DNA of 5,171 bases from NCBI GenBank assembly GCA_946480555.1, contig CAMLLE010000288.1:1-5171 (forward strand), in the 5' to 3' direction. Source of the DNA: an uncultured Verrucomicrobia subdivision 3 bacterium (lineage in GTDB: Bacteria; Verrucomicrobiota; Verrucomicrobiae; Limisphaerales; CAMLLE01). Both the position numbers and the translations under genes were made by a program. Below are positions 1 to 5,171 of this stretch, piece after piece. Below the pieces are notes generated by a model. It worked only from the letters and a program-made list of their open reading frames with translations, searched no databases and was not told the origin of the DNA. Positions within the stretch are counted from its first letter, which is position 1; each line of letters opens with the position of its first letter.

Positions 1-73
1 TTCGCGCGGTTGCATTGAATCAGCTTTGGGATGGCTGAGTCTCGCGTGGAGGGGCGCGCGCGCAGCCGGCGCA

Positions 74-514
74 TTACTCCCGCGACGGCAATTCGCAGGC
101 GTTCCAGAATTTCTCCATGAGCTGGAGAACCTGTTCGAAGTCTTCCAGGCGCCCGGGTTTGACGAGGTAGGCGTTGGCACCGAGTTCGTAGGCAGAATTC
201 ACGTCCACTTCGTGGCGCGATGACGTGAGCACAATGGTCGGCTTGATGGCGAATTTCGGATTCTCGCGCATCCAGCGCAATACATCGAGCCCGCTCATCA
301 CGGGCATTTTCAAATCAAGCAAGAGCAGGCGCGGAATGGGAAACTGCGATCGATCAACGAAGGCGCCTTCGCCACGAAGATACTCCACGACCTCCAGGCC
401 CGTGCGGCAAAACTGAACGGGGTTTCGGATGCCCACCCGCTTCAACGTGGCTTGGAGGATGAAAATGTCATCCTCGTTATCCTCGGCGACAAGGATGTGA
501 TGCTTCGAATCCAT
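74..514 (-). CDS. Single-domain response regulator (CheY/Rcp-like receiver)
   Basis: This 146-residue protein is almost entirely one phospho-receiver domain, which accepts phosphate from a histidine kinase and signals by protein contact in the cytoplasm. Visible landmarks are the acidic pocket E11-D12 in VAEDNEDD, phospho-acceptor D67 in LLLLDLKMP, switch threonine T97 in IVLTSS, aromatic Y116 and conserved lysine K119 in AYLVKP. The EDNEDD start, the YLRGEG segment after helix 2 and the length fit the Rcp1-like class often found beside phytochrome-type or hybrid kinases. There is no DNA-binding or enzymatic output domain; only about 15 residues follow the last helix. The ATG start puts the first beta strand (HHILVAED) at residues 6-12, as expected, but no Shine-Dalgarno precedes it. 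It lies 65 bases after the phosphorylase stop on the same strand. No partner kinase is visible. The receiver call is firm; the pathway is unknown. Confidence 0.95.
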   Translation of the reverse strand: MDSKHHILVAEDNEDDIFILQATLKRVGIRNPVQFCRTGLEVVEYLRGEGAFVDRSQFPIPRLLLLDLKMPVMSGLDVLRWMRENPKFAIKPTIVLTSSRHEVDVNSAYELGANAYLVKPGRLEDFEQVLQLMEKFWNACELPSRE

Positions 515-516
515 CG

Positions 517-544
517 CGACTACGATATGGAGTGGGCGTAGTTG
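517..544 (-). promoter_or_regulatory. Possible leader hairpin competing with the palindrome
   Basis: On the minus strand CAACTACG (544-537) can pair with CGTAGTCG (524-517). This gives six contiguous pairs, one A-C mismatch and a closing C-G pair around a 12-base loop. The stem ends two bases before the response-regulator ATG. Its first four bases, CAAC at 544-541, are also the distal arm of the 541-558 palindrome, so the two stems exclude each other. The stem is short and could be chance. No ligand or protein is suggested. Confidence 0.25.
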
Positions 545-558
545 AAACAGGTTTCAAC
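541..558. repeat. Perfect 18-bp palindrome upstream of the response regulator
   Basis: Positions 541-548 (GTTGAAAC) and 551-558 (GTTTCAAC) are perfect inverted copies separated by AG. The palindrome sits 27 bases upstream of the response-regulator ATG and 22 bases after the phosphorylase stop. As DNA it resembles a two-fold symmetric operator for a dimeric repressor. As minus-strand RNA it could fold into seven pairs with a four-base loop. No T-run follows, so it is not a standard intrinsic terminator. The symmetry is directly seen; a regulatory role is inferred. Confidence 0.5.
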
Positions 559-579
559 GACCGTTGCGCCGGGCCAAAA

Positions 580-2766
580 TCACTTCGTCAGGTAATATCT
601 CTGCGTGTATTCCTTCACCATGCGATCGGTCGTGAACTGAGGCACGAGCGTGGACATCGCGCGCCGGATGCATTTGATCCAATCGCGCGGCAAACCGTGT
701 TCGTCGCGTTTATAGAACAATGGAATGACCTGTTCCGTGAGTGCCTTGTAAAGATTGGCGCTGTCCAGACGATCCTGTTCCTCAACCGATTCCGCATGGG
801 AATCCTCGCCAATGGCAAAGCCATTGGTGCCGTCGTAGCCTTCGCGCCACCAGCCGTCCAGAATGCTCATGTTGAGGCAGCCGTGGCAACCGGCCTTCAT
901 GCCGCTGGTGCCGGATGCTTCCAACGGGCGCCGCGGATTATTCAGCCACACATCGCAGCCGGAAACCATCTGGCGCGCGACATGGATGTCATAATTCTCC
1001 ACGAACACCAGGCTGCCCTTCAGGTCGCTGTATTTGCTGAGGTGAATGATGTGCTGGATATAGCGCTTGCCGTCATCGTCCCGCGGATGCGCCTTGCCGG
1101 CGAAGATGAACTGCACCGGGCGCGCTTTATCGCGCGTGAGATGAACAATATTTTCCATCTGCTGAAAAATCAGCGGCGCACGTTTGTAGGTCGCGAACCG
1201 GCGCGCGAACCCAATGGTCAGCGCATCCGGATTCAGCAACGAATCAAAGGTGATGTAATCGCCGTGCGTCAGGCGCTGGCCTTGAATGAGCAAACGCCGG
1301 CGCGCGAATTCGATCAACTCGCGGCGCAGCTTGTAGCGCAACGCCCAGATTTCCTCATCCGAAATGAACGTGGGATCTTCCATCCGCTTCCAGAATTCAG
1401 GCGAATTCAACTCGCCGGCCCAGGAATTATTGCGGCTGCGCCAGAACTGCGTCGTGTCGCCGCTGGCAGCCGCACCGCCACCCGTCAGGCGCGAACGCCA
1501 GAAACGGCGCACCGGGCCTTTCATCCAGCCGAGCAGATGAATGCCGTTGGTGATATGGCCGATCGGCACCTGGTCCATTGCCTTTTCCGGATATAGCGAA
1601 TGCCACATGTGGCGCGAGACAACGCCGTGAAGTTCGCTGACGCCGTTGGCCGCACGCGAAAGCTTCAGCGCCAGCACGGTCATGCAGAACGGCTCGGCGG
1701 CGTTTTTCGGATCGACCTTTCCCAGCGCGAGCACTTCGGCCCAGGGCAAACCGATCTGCGTCTGATACCGCTGCATCGCATAATTCATCAGGTCCGGGCT
1801 GAACCGGTCGTGCCCCGCTTCCACCGGAGTGTGCGTGGTAAAAAGGCATTCTTTTCGCGTCTCTTCCTGCGCCTGCTGGCTGTTCTTTCCAGCGGCAATT
1901 CTTTCGCGAATGAGTTCTAGCGTCAGAAACGCCGCATGACCTTCGTTCATGTGGAAGGTGGAAGGCTGATAACCCAGCTTGCGCAGCAGCCGCACGCCGC
2001 CAATTCCCAGGAGCATTTCCTGCATGATGCGCGTCGTGCTGTCCCCGCCATACACGCGCAACGTCAGATCGCGGAAATGCTGCTCGTTTTGCGGCAAATT
2101 CGCATCGAGCAGGAGCACCGGCACGCGCCCCACATTCACCCGCCATGCGCGGAAGAACACACGGTTCATGCTGATGTCCACATCGCAAACGATCGGCTCG
2201 CCCTTCTCGTCCAAAACTGGTTCCAACGGCAGGTTGGCTGGGTTCAGGTGGTTGTAATACTCCGTTTGCCAGTTGTTCGCGTCGATCGCCTGTTGAAAGT
2301 AGCCTTCGCGGTAAAAGAGGCTGATGCCGACAAAGCCCAGGCCGAGGTCGCTGGCGGATTTCGCGTGATCGCCAGCCAGGACCCCGAGACCGCCCGCAGC
2401 GATCGGGAGTGTTTCGTGAAACCCAAATTCAGCCGAGAAGTATGCAACGGGATTTCGGTTCAGCGCTGGAGCCGTTTTGTGCGCCCACGCCGCCTTCTCG
2501 CCGAGGTAGGCGGCAAAGGCGTCCAGCACATTGCGGACGCGATCCGCAAACGCGGGATCCTGCAGGCGCACGCGCAGCTCGTAATCGGAAACCTCCCGCA
2601 GCACGGCGACCGCGTTGTGGTAGAGATTCTGCCAGCCGCGCGGTGACAACTCCTGAAAGATTTCCTGCGCCTCCTGGTTCCAGGTCCACCAGAGGTTCCG
2701 CGCGACCCGGTTCAATCCTTCCGTGAGTTCCGTGAGTTCTTTCGCCGTCAGAGGTTTGTTCGACAT
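580..2766 (-). CDS. glgP: Alpha-glucan (glycogen/maltodextrin) phosphorylase, GT35
   Basis: This cytoplasmic enzyme removes glucose from the non-reducing end of glycogen or maltodextrin with phosphate, giving glucose-1-phosphate, with pyridoxal phosphate as cofactor. The 728 residues open with the helical domain typical of the Thermotoga-type subgroup (DUF3417; NLWWTWNQEA at 24-33). The N-terminal catalytic half follows: AYFSAEFG 108-115, GGLGVLAGDH 125-134, FHMNEGHAAF 271-280 and TTHTPVEAGHD 310-320. The C-terminal half has HITNGIH 404-410, GFARRFATYKRA 519-530 and EASGTSGMK 616-624, with K624 the expected cofactor lysine. It is shorter than classic enzymes of about 800 residues but no landmark is missing. 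The sequence just after K624 (GCHGC, 626-630) differs from the usual form. An Ala/Gly-rich insertion lies near 429-436. The ATG places the first domain correctly; AACTTTT rather than a Shine-Dalgarno precedes it. Family is firm; glycogen versus maltodextrin preference is not decided by sequence. Confidence 0.96.
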   Translation of the reverse strand: MSNKPLTAKELTELTEGLNRVARNLWWTWNQEAQEIFQELSPRGWQNLYHNAVAVLREVSDYELRVRLQDPAFADRVRNVLDAFAAYLGEKAAWAHKTAPALNRNPVAYFSAEFGFHETLPIAAGGLGVLAGDHAKSASDLGLGFVGISLFYREGYFQQAIDANNWQTEYYNHLNPANLPLEPVLDEKGEPIVCDVDISMNRVFFRAWRVNVGRVPVLLLDANLPQNEQHFRDLTLRVYGGDSTTRIMQEMLLGIGGVRLLRKLGYQPSTFHMNEGHAAFLTLELIRERIAAGKNSQQAQEETRKECLFTTHTPVEAGHDRFSPDLMNYAMQRYQTQIGLPWAEVLALGKVDPKNAAEPFCMTVLALKLSRAANGVSELHGVVSRHMWHSLYPEKAMDQVPIGHITNGIHLLGWMKGPVRRFWRSRLTGGGAAASGDTTQFWRSRNNSWAGELNSPEFWKRMEDPTFISDEEIWALRYKLRRELIEFARRRLLIQGQRLTHGDYITFDSLLNPDALTIGFARRFATYKRAPLIFQQMENIVHLTRDKARPVQFIFAGKAHPRDDDGKRYIQHIIHLSKYSDLKGSLVFVENYDIHVARQMVSGCDVWLNNPRRPLEASGTSGMKAGCHGCLNMSILDGWWREGYDGTNGFAIGEDSHAESVEEQDRLDSANLYKALTEQVIPLFYKRDEHGLPRDWIKCIRRAMSTLVPQFTTDRMVKEYTQRYYLTK

Positions 2767-2795
2767 AAAAGTTAAATGCCCGTCACTGTCATTCC

Positions 2796-2814
2796 GGTGT
2801 GGTCCCGCCGCACC
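2796..2814 (-). promoter_or_regulatory. Small imperfect hairpin in the phosphorylase leader
   Basis: On the minus strand GGTG, C, GG (2814-2808) can pair with CC, A, CACC (2802-2796) around the loop CGGGA. This gives six G-C-rich pairs with one C-A mismatch. It sits about 30-48 bases upstream of the phosphorylase ATG and would be in its 5' leader if transcription starts further upstream. It does not cover the start codon. Function is unknown and chance is plausible. Confidence 0.2.
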
Positions 2815-2930
2815 AAACTATTTTTCCGTCCCGAGCGGCGCAAGATATGTTCCACGAAAATCTTTTTGGAAAACAATGGGGCGAAACCACGGGATTATGG
2901 AGAAAACGGGAATTGCCGGCGAAGGATCAG

Positions 2931-2966
2931 GGTGGCGGAAAAGTTGCACGATGAAAAATAGCCACC
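2931..2966. repeat. Separated inverted repeat in the intergenic region
   Basis: GGTGGC at 2931-2936 and GCCACC at 2961-2966 are perfect 6-bp inverted copies around a 24-base, A/T-rich loop. They lie about 170-200 bases upstream of the phosphorylase start. The T-run on the minus strand lies inside the loop, not after the stem, so this is not a standard terminator. A protein-binding role is possible, but a 6-bp match can arise by chance. Confidence 0.3.
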
Positions 2967-3158
2967 AAACGCGCGCTTCACATCCAATGCGAACTGACCC
3001 GCCCGGACCCTGATGTGCGCGGTCCACGGCTGCCGCGTCACTCGTGAACGAGCATTGCGAAGCAGTACGGCGCCCCGACGCGTTGCTTGCTTAGGACCGG
3101 AAACGATCCACCTCAGGATGTTCGTGCCCGCGGGCTGGCCTCACCACAACGCCTCGCT

Positions 3159-4832
3159 TCACTTCCACGACGATTTCAAGGTCCAAACCTCCGCCCGGCT
3201 GATTGCAGCGCCGTCGGCTGCTGCAAAGAATTCCATCTCGCGGCTGCCGGGGGAGGGAAACACCAGGTCGGAAAAGACAATTTCACCATCGTTCACGAAG
3301 ACTTCCACAGAACACGTGTCCACGAGGACATGCAGTTTTACCTTGCCTCCGCGGTTCATCAGCATGGCGTCGTGCATGCCAGAAAACTTCGGATGAAAGT
3401 TCACTCCGGAACGCGCGCGATCAACAAACACCCGGCCGCGGTCGCGGTCCACGCCGATCACGGTTTCTTCCGACTGCCCTTTCAACACCTTGACCCCTTG
3501 CACTCCCGAGCTGGCCGCCGCCAGTTCTACGGAAAGTTCCAGCTGGTCGCCAGCGATCTTCTTCCGGGCGAGCCAGGCATTCGCTGTAGAAATACTGCCG
3601 CCTTTGAATTGCGAATGCCGGTCGCGCAGCAATGCCAGTTCCCGAACGGGCGATTGCACCAGGCCAATGCCGTGCGCTGTTTTCCGCAATCGAACTTCGC
3701 GCGGCACGGTCATGGCGCTGCGCCACGGGGAAGTCGGCACATCCTGCGCATAGTCCCAATTGCTCATCCAGCCGAGCGCAATGCGCCGTCCATCCGCTTT
3801 TGGAACATCAGACCAGGTTACCGTCGCATAACAATCGGCTCCGTGATCCAGCCAGAGACAGTTCTGGCTGTCAGCCGACGACGGATAGCTCGGGTCGAGA
3901 ACGAAACGCTGACCGTCGAACTGTCCGATGAAATATTGCGATCCGGAACCGCCCGCCGGTCCGCCGGGATTAAGGTTCACGATCAGAACCCAACGCTGTT
4001 CTTTTGTTCCTTCCACCGCCAACGAAAAGAGGTCCGGACATTCCCAGATTCCGCCGGTTGCGCCTGCCGGACCGAAGTCACTCAATGGGATCCATTCCTT
4101 GAGATTGGTTGACGCATAGAAGCGAATCTTGTGCTCCGTCGGAAGTGCAACCGTCATGATCCAGCGCTTGGTAGGCTCGTGCCACATCACCTTCGGATCA
4201 CGAAAGTCCTTCGCGCCGATGTCGAGGACGGGATTTCCGGCATATTTTGTCCACGTGCGACCTTTGTCGTTGCTGTAGGCAAGATTCTGATTCTGCAATG
4301 GCTTCCCGGTGTAATGGCCGGTGTAAATGGCAATCAACGGCGACGTGCCGTTTGTTCCCAAGCCGCTGGAGTTCTGCCAGTCCACCACTGCGCTGCCAGA
4401 GAAGATCATCACGCCATCCTCCTCCGCCAGGGCCACGGGCAGGTGCTGCCAATGCATGAGGTTGGAACTCACGGCATGCCCCCAGCTCATGTGGCCCCAT
4501 ACATTGCCGAACGGATTGTATTGATAGAACAGATGATACTCGCCGTCGTAAAACATCATGCCGTTCGGATCGTTCATCCAGTTCGTTGCGGGAGTGAAGT
4601 GGAATTGCGGGCGGAACCGTTCGCCGTAGAAATCCGAATCACTCGCATTGAGATTCAGCGACGCGAACAACGTCGCTGCGAACAAGCTCACGGCAGCCAT
4701 CAGATGCCAACTCAGATTGCGGCGCAGTCCTGCAATATGCCACCGATGACGAGCCGGCCGCACCCGCTGATGATCAGCCCCTTTCCAGTATGTTGAATCT
4801 TTCATGAAGTAGAAACCCACGCAGGAAATCAC
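3159..4832 (-). CDS. Secreted GH32 beta-fructosidase (levanase/inulinase/invertase type)
   Basis: This enzyme hydrolyses beta-fructosidic bonds in fructans or sucrose, with retention of configuration, outside the cytoplasm. The 557-residue product has a five-bladed propeller from about 71 to 375. It carries all three family catalytic motifs: WMNDPNG 85-91 (nucleophile D88), FRDP 210-213 (transition-state D212) and WECPD 263-267 (acid/base E264). FSGS 144-147 and GWMSNWDYA 354-362 followed by DVPTSPWR resemble exo-acting levanases and inulinases. The C-terminal beta-sandwich ends with VEVFVNDGE 509-517. A hydrophobic stretch at 45-61 with an Ala-containing site near 63 indicates a signal peptide; mature length of about 494 is normal. 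The GTG start is six bases after the kinase stop; ATG codons at 4805 and 4700 are alternatives. The 4700 start would remove the positive charges before the hydrophobic core, so it is less likely. Family is firm; sucrose, inulin or levan preference is open. Confidence 0.95.
   Translation of the reverse strand: MISCVGFYFMKDSTYWKGADHQRVRPARHRWHIAGLRRNLSWHLMAAVSLFAATLFASLNLNASDSDFYGERFRPQFHFTPATNWMNDPNGMMFYDGEYHLFYQYNPFGNVWGHMSWGHAVSSNLMHWQHLPVALAEEDGVMIFSGSAVVDWQNSSGLGTNGTSPLIAIYTGHYTGKPLQNQNLAYSNDKGRTWTKYAGNPVLDIGAKDFRDPKVMWHEPTKRWIMTVALPTEHKIRFYASTNLKEWIPLSDFGPAGATGGIWECPDLFSLAVEGTKEQRWVLIVNLNPGGPAGGSGSQYFIGQFDGQRFVLDPSYPSSADSQNCLWLDHGADCYATVTWSDVPKADGRRIALGWMSNWDYAQDVPTSPWRSAMTVPREVRLRKTAHGIGLVQSPVRELALLRDRHSQFKGGSISTANAWLARKKIAGDQLELSVELAAASSGVQGVKVLKGQSEETVIGVDRDRGRVFVDRARSGVNFHPKFSGMHDAMLMNRGGKVKLHVLVDTCSVEVFVNDGEIVFSDLVFPSPGSREMEFFAAADGAAISRAEVWTLKSSWK
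4644..4832 (-). other. N-terminal extension and signal peptide of the GH32 enzyme
   Basis: From the GTG start, residues 1-44 are polar and rich in Arg/His, ending in LRRNLSWHL. A hydrophobic core (45-61) and LNA at 61-63 before SDSD follow, suggesting cleavage after A63. The pair R37-R38 followed by N-L gives a partial twin-arginine motif, but the consensus is incomplete, so Sec export is equally possible. No lipobox cysteine is present. An export signal is well supported; its route and exact start are not. Confidence 0.7.
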
Positions 4833-4838
4833 GGTTCG

Positions 4839-5171
4839 CTACCCCGTCAATTGAGCGGTACGCGGCTGCGCATACCTGCAGCGAAATTCGGGCGGAAGCG
4901 GTGGCGTGGCGCCAGGGCGCGAGCAAACATAACGCGCCACTTCCGCAGCCGCGCGATGAACGTAGTCCAGTTTCAAATCTGACAACATGCCCACGACCAG
5001 CGCGGCGGCAAAGGAATCGCCCGCCCCCACGGTGTCAGCCACGACTACTGGCTCGACAGGCAAATCGGACCACTCTCCACGGCGGTACAGCAAGCTGCCG
5101 TGAGACCCCTTGGTGAGCGCTACCATCCTGAGACCGAAGCGCAGGGCAATGGTTTCAATCTTCTGCGTCGG
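4839..5171 (-). CDS. PfkB-family sugar kinase, probable fructokinase (5' end outside window)
   Basis: This is the last 110 residues of a ribokinase/PfkB-type kinase, which phosphorylates a sugar with ATP in the cytoplasm. The frame is open to the window edge at 5171, so the Met codon at 5126 is internal; family members are usually about 300 residues. Visible are MVALTKGSHGSLLY (the ATP-site strand and turn), then DTVGAGDSFAAALV, the second PfkB signature, with the catalytic base Asp in GAGD (residue 52 of the visible part). The tail has VCSRPGATPPLP, typical of the C-terminal end of fructokinases of this family. The TAG stop is six bases before the GH32 start, so the two genes are probably co-transcribed and functionally paired: fructose released by the hydrolase would be the substrate. 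The N-terminal sugar-binding part is missing, so specificity rests mainly on context. Confidence 0.9.
   Translation of the reverse strand, partial: PTQKIETIALRFGLRMVALTKGSHGSLLYRRGEWSDLPVEPVVVADTVGAGDSFAAALVVGMLSDLKLDYVHRAAAEVARYVCSRPGATPPLPPEFRCRYAQPRTAQLTG

Larger units (their letters stand above)
2767..3158. other. Intergenic region between GH32 and phosphorylase genes
   Basis: These 392 bases separate two genes on the same strand and contain no recognisable gene. The GH32-proximal part (about 3000-3158) is GC-rich. It includes the self-complementary GCCCGCGGGC at 3126-3135 but no hairpin followed by a T-run, so I cannot name a terminator. The part nearer the phosphorylase (about 2815-2960) is richer in A and T and is where its promoter would be expected. 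One weak minus-strand candidate is a CATAAT -10-like hexamer (plus-strand 2894-2899) without a good -35. Another is TTTCCA, 17 bases, CATATC, ending near 2851. Neither is strong enough to annotate alone. A 69-codon GTG-started frame (3027-2818) looks non-coding. Confidence 0.6.

Noticed and set aside
1..73. Possible gene or terminator after the response regulator
   Set aside because: The stretch has GC alternation (GCGCGCGC near 54-62) but no stem with a T-run and no convincing start codon; too short to judge.
541..558. Palindrome as an intrinsic terminator of the phosphorylase gene
   Set aside because: The stem is mostly A-T pairs and is followed on the minus strand by TACGCC, not a T-run.
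532..1596. Long plus-strand open frame of 354 codons opposite the phosphorylase
   Set aside because: It lies wholly antisense to a gene with clear family motifs, has low-complexity Arg/Ala/His composition and no recognisable domain. Such frames are common opposite GC-rich genes.
1936..2646. Plus-strand open frame of 236 codons opposite the phosphorylase N-terminal half
   Set aside because: It is antisense to conserved phosphorylase motifs and has no domain of its own.
2818..3027. Minus-strand 69-codon frame with GTG start in the intergenic gap
   Set aside because: It has one short hydrophobic run (WWLFFIV) but no family resemblance, no ribosome site and many Pro/Arg codons; it overlaps the likely promoter region of the phosphorylase.
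3126..3135. GCCCGCGGGC palindrome shortly after the GH32 stop as a terminator
   Set aside because: As RNA only three pairs can form around a four-base loop and no T-run follows; a 10-bp GC palindrome is expected by chance in such DNA.
3087..4112. Plus-strand open frame of 341 codons opposite the GH32 gene
   Set aside because: It is antisense to the GH32 catalytic region and has no recognisable domain or start signal; composition fits a codon-bias shadow.
4131..4796. Plus-strand open frame of 221 codons opposite the GH32 N-terminus
   Set aside because: It is a shadow of the propeller domain, which carries WMNDPNG and FRDP on the other strand.

Overview
The window looks like ordinary chromosomal DNA from a moderately GC-rich Gram-negative-type bacterium. 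All supported genes lie on the minus strand, so they read from the high coordinates towards the low ones. Verrucomicrobiota is my best guess for the phylum. The reasons are the style of the alpha-glucan phosphorylase, the Rcp-like lone receiver and the wording of the fructokinase tail, together with no clear Shine-Dalgarno at the starts. This rests on recalled family resemblance, not on a search, and is only moderately supported.

Layout in transcription order. (1) 5171-4839: the C-terminal third of a PfkB-family sugar kinase, probably a fructokinase, whose start lies beyond the window. (2) 4832-3159: a secreted glycoside hydrolase family 32 beta-fructosidase (levanase, inulinase or invertase type), starting six bases after the kinase stop. 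(3) 3158-2767: a 392-base intergenic stretch with no convincing gene. It holds a separated inverted repeat and the leader of the next gene. (4) 2766-580: a complete Thermotoga-type alpha-glucan (glycogen) phosphorylase of glycosyltransferase family 35. (5) 579-515: a short gap with a perfect 18-base palindrome and a second, overlapping stem. (6) 514-74: a complete single-domain CheY/Rcp-like response regulator. Positions 73-1 hold nothing recognisable.

The window is about storing and using carbohydrate. The kinase and GH32 enzyme form a compact fructan/sucrose module: the exported hydrolase releases fructose outside the cytoplasm and the kinase phosphorylates it after uptake. The phosphorylase releases glucose-1-phosphate from intracellular glycogen or maltodextrin. 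The response regulator is a phospho-relay receiver with no output domain. Whether it has any link to glycogen use is unknown.

I see no mobile element, RNA gene, CRISPR array or clearly new system. The items most worth a second look are the palindrome and alternative stem upstream of the response regulator, a Cys-His-Gly-Cys sequence right after the cofactor lysine of the phosphorylase, and the long N-terminal extension of the GH32 enzyme.
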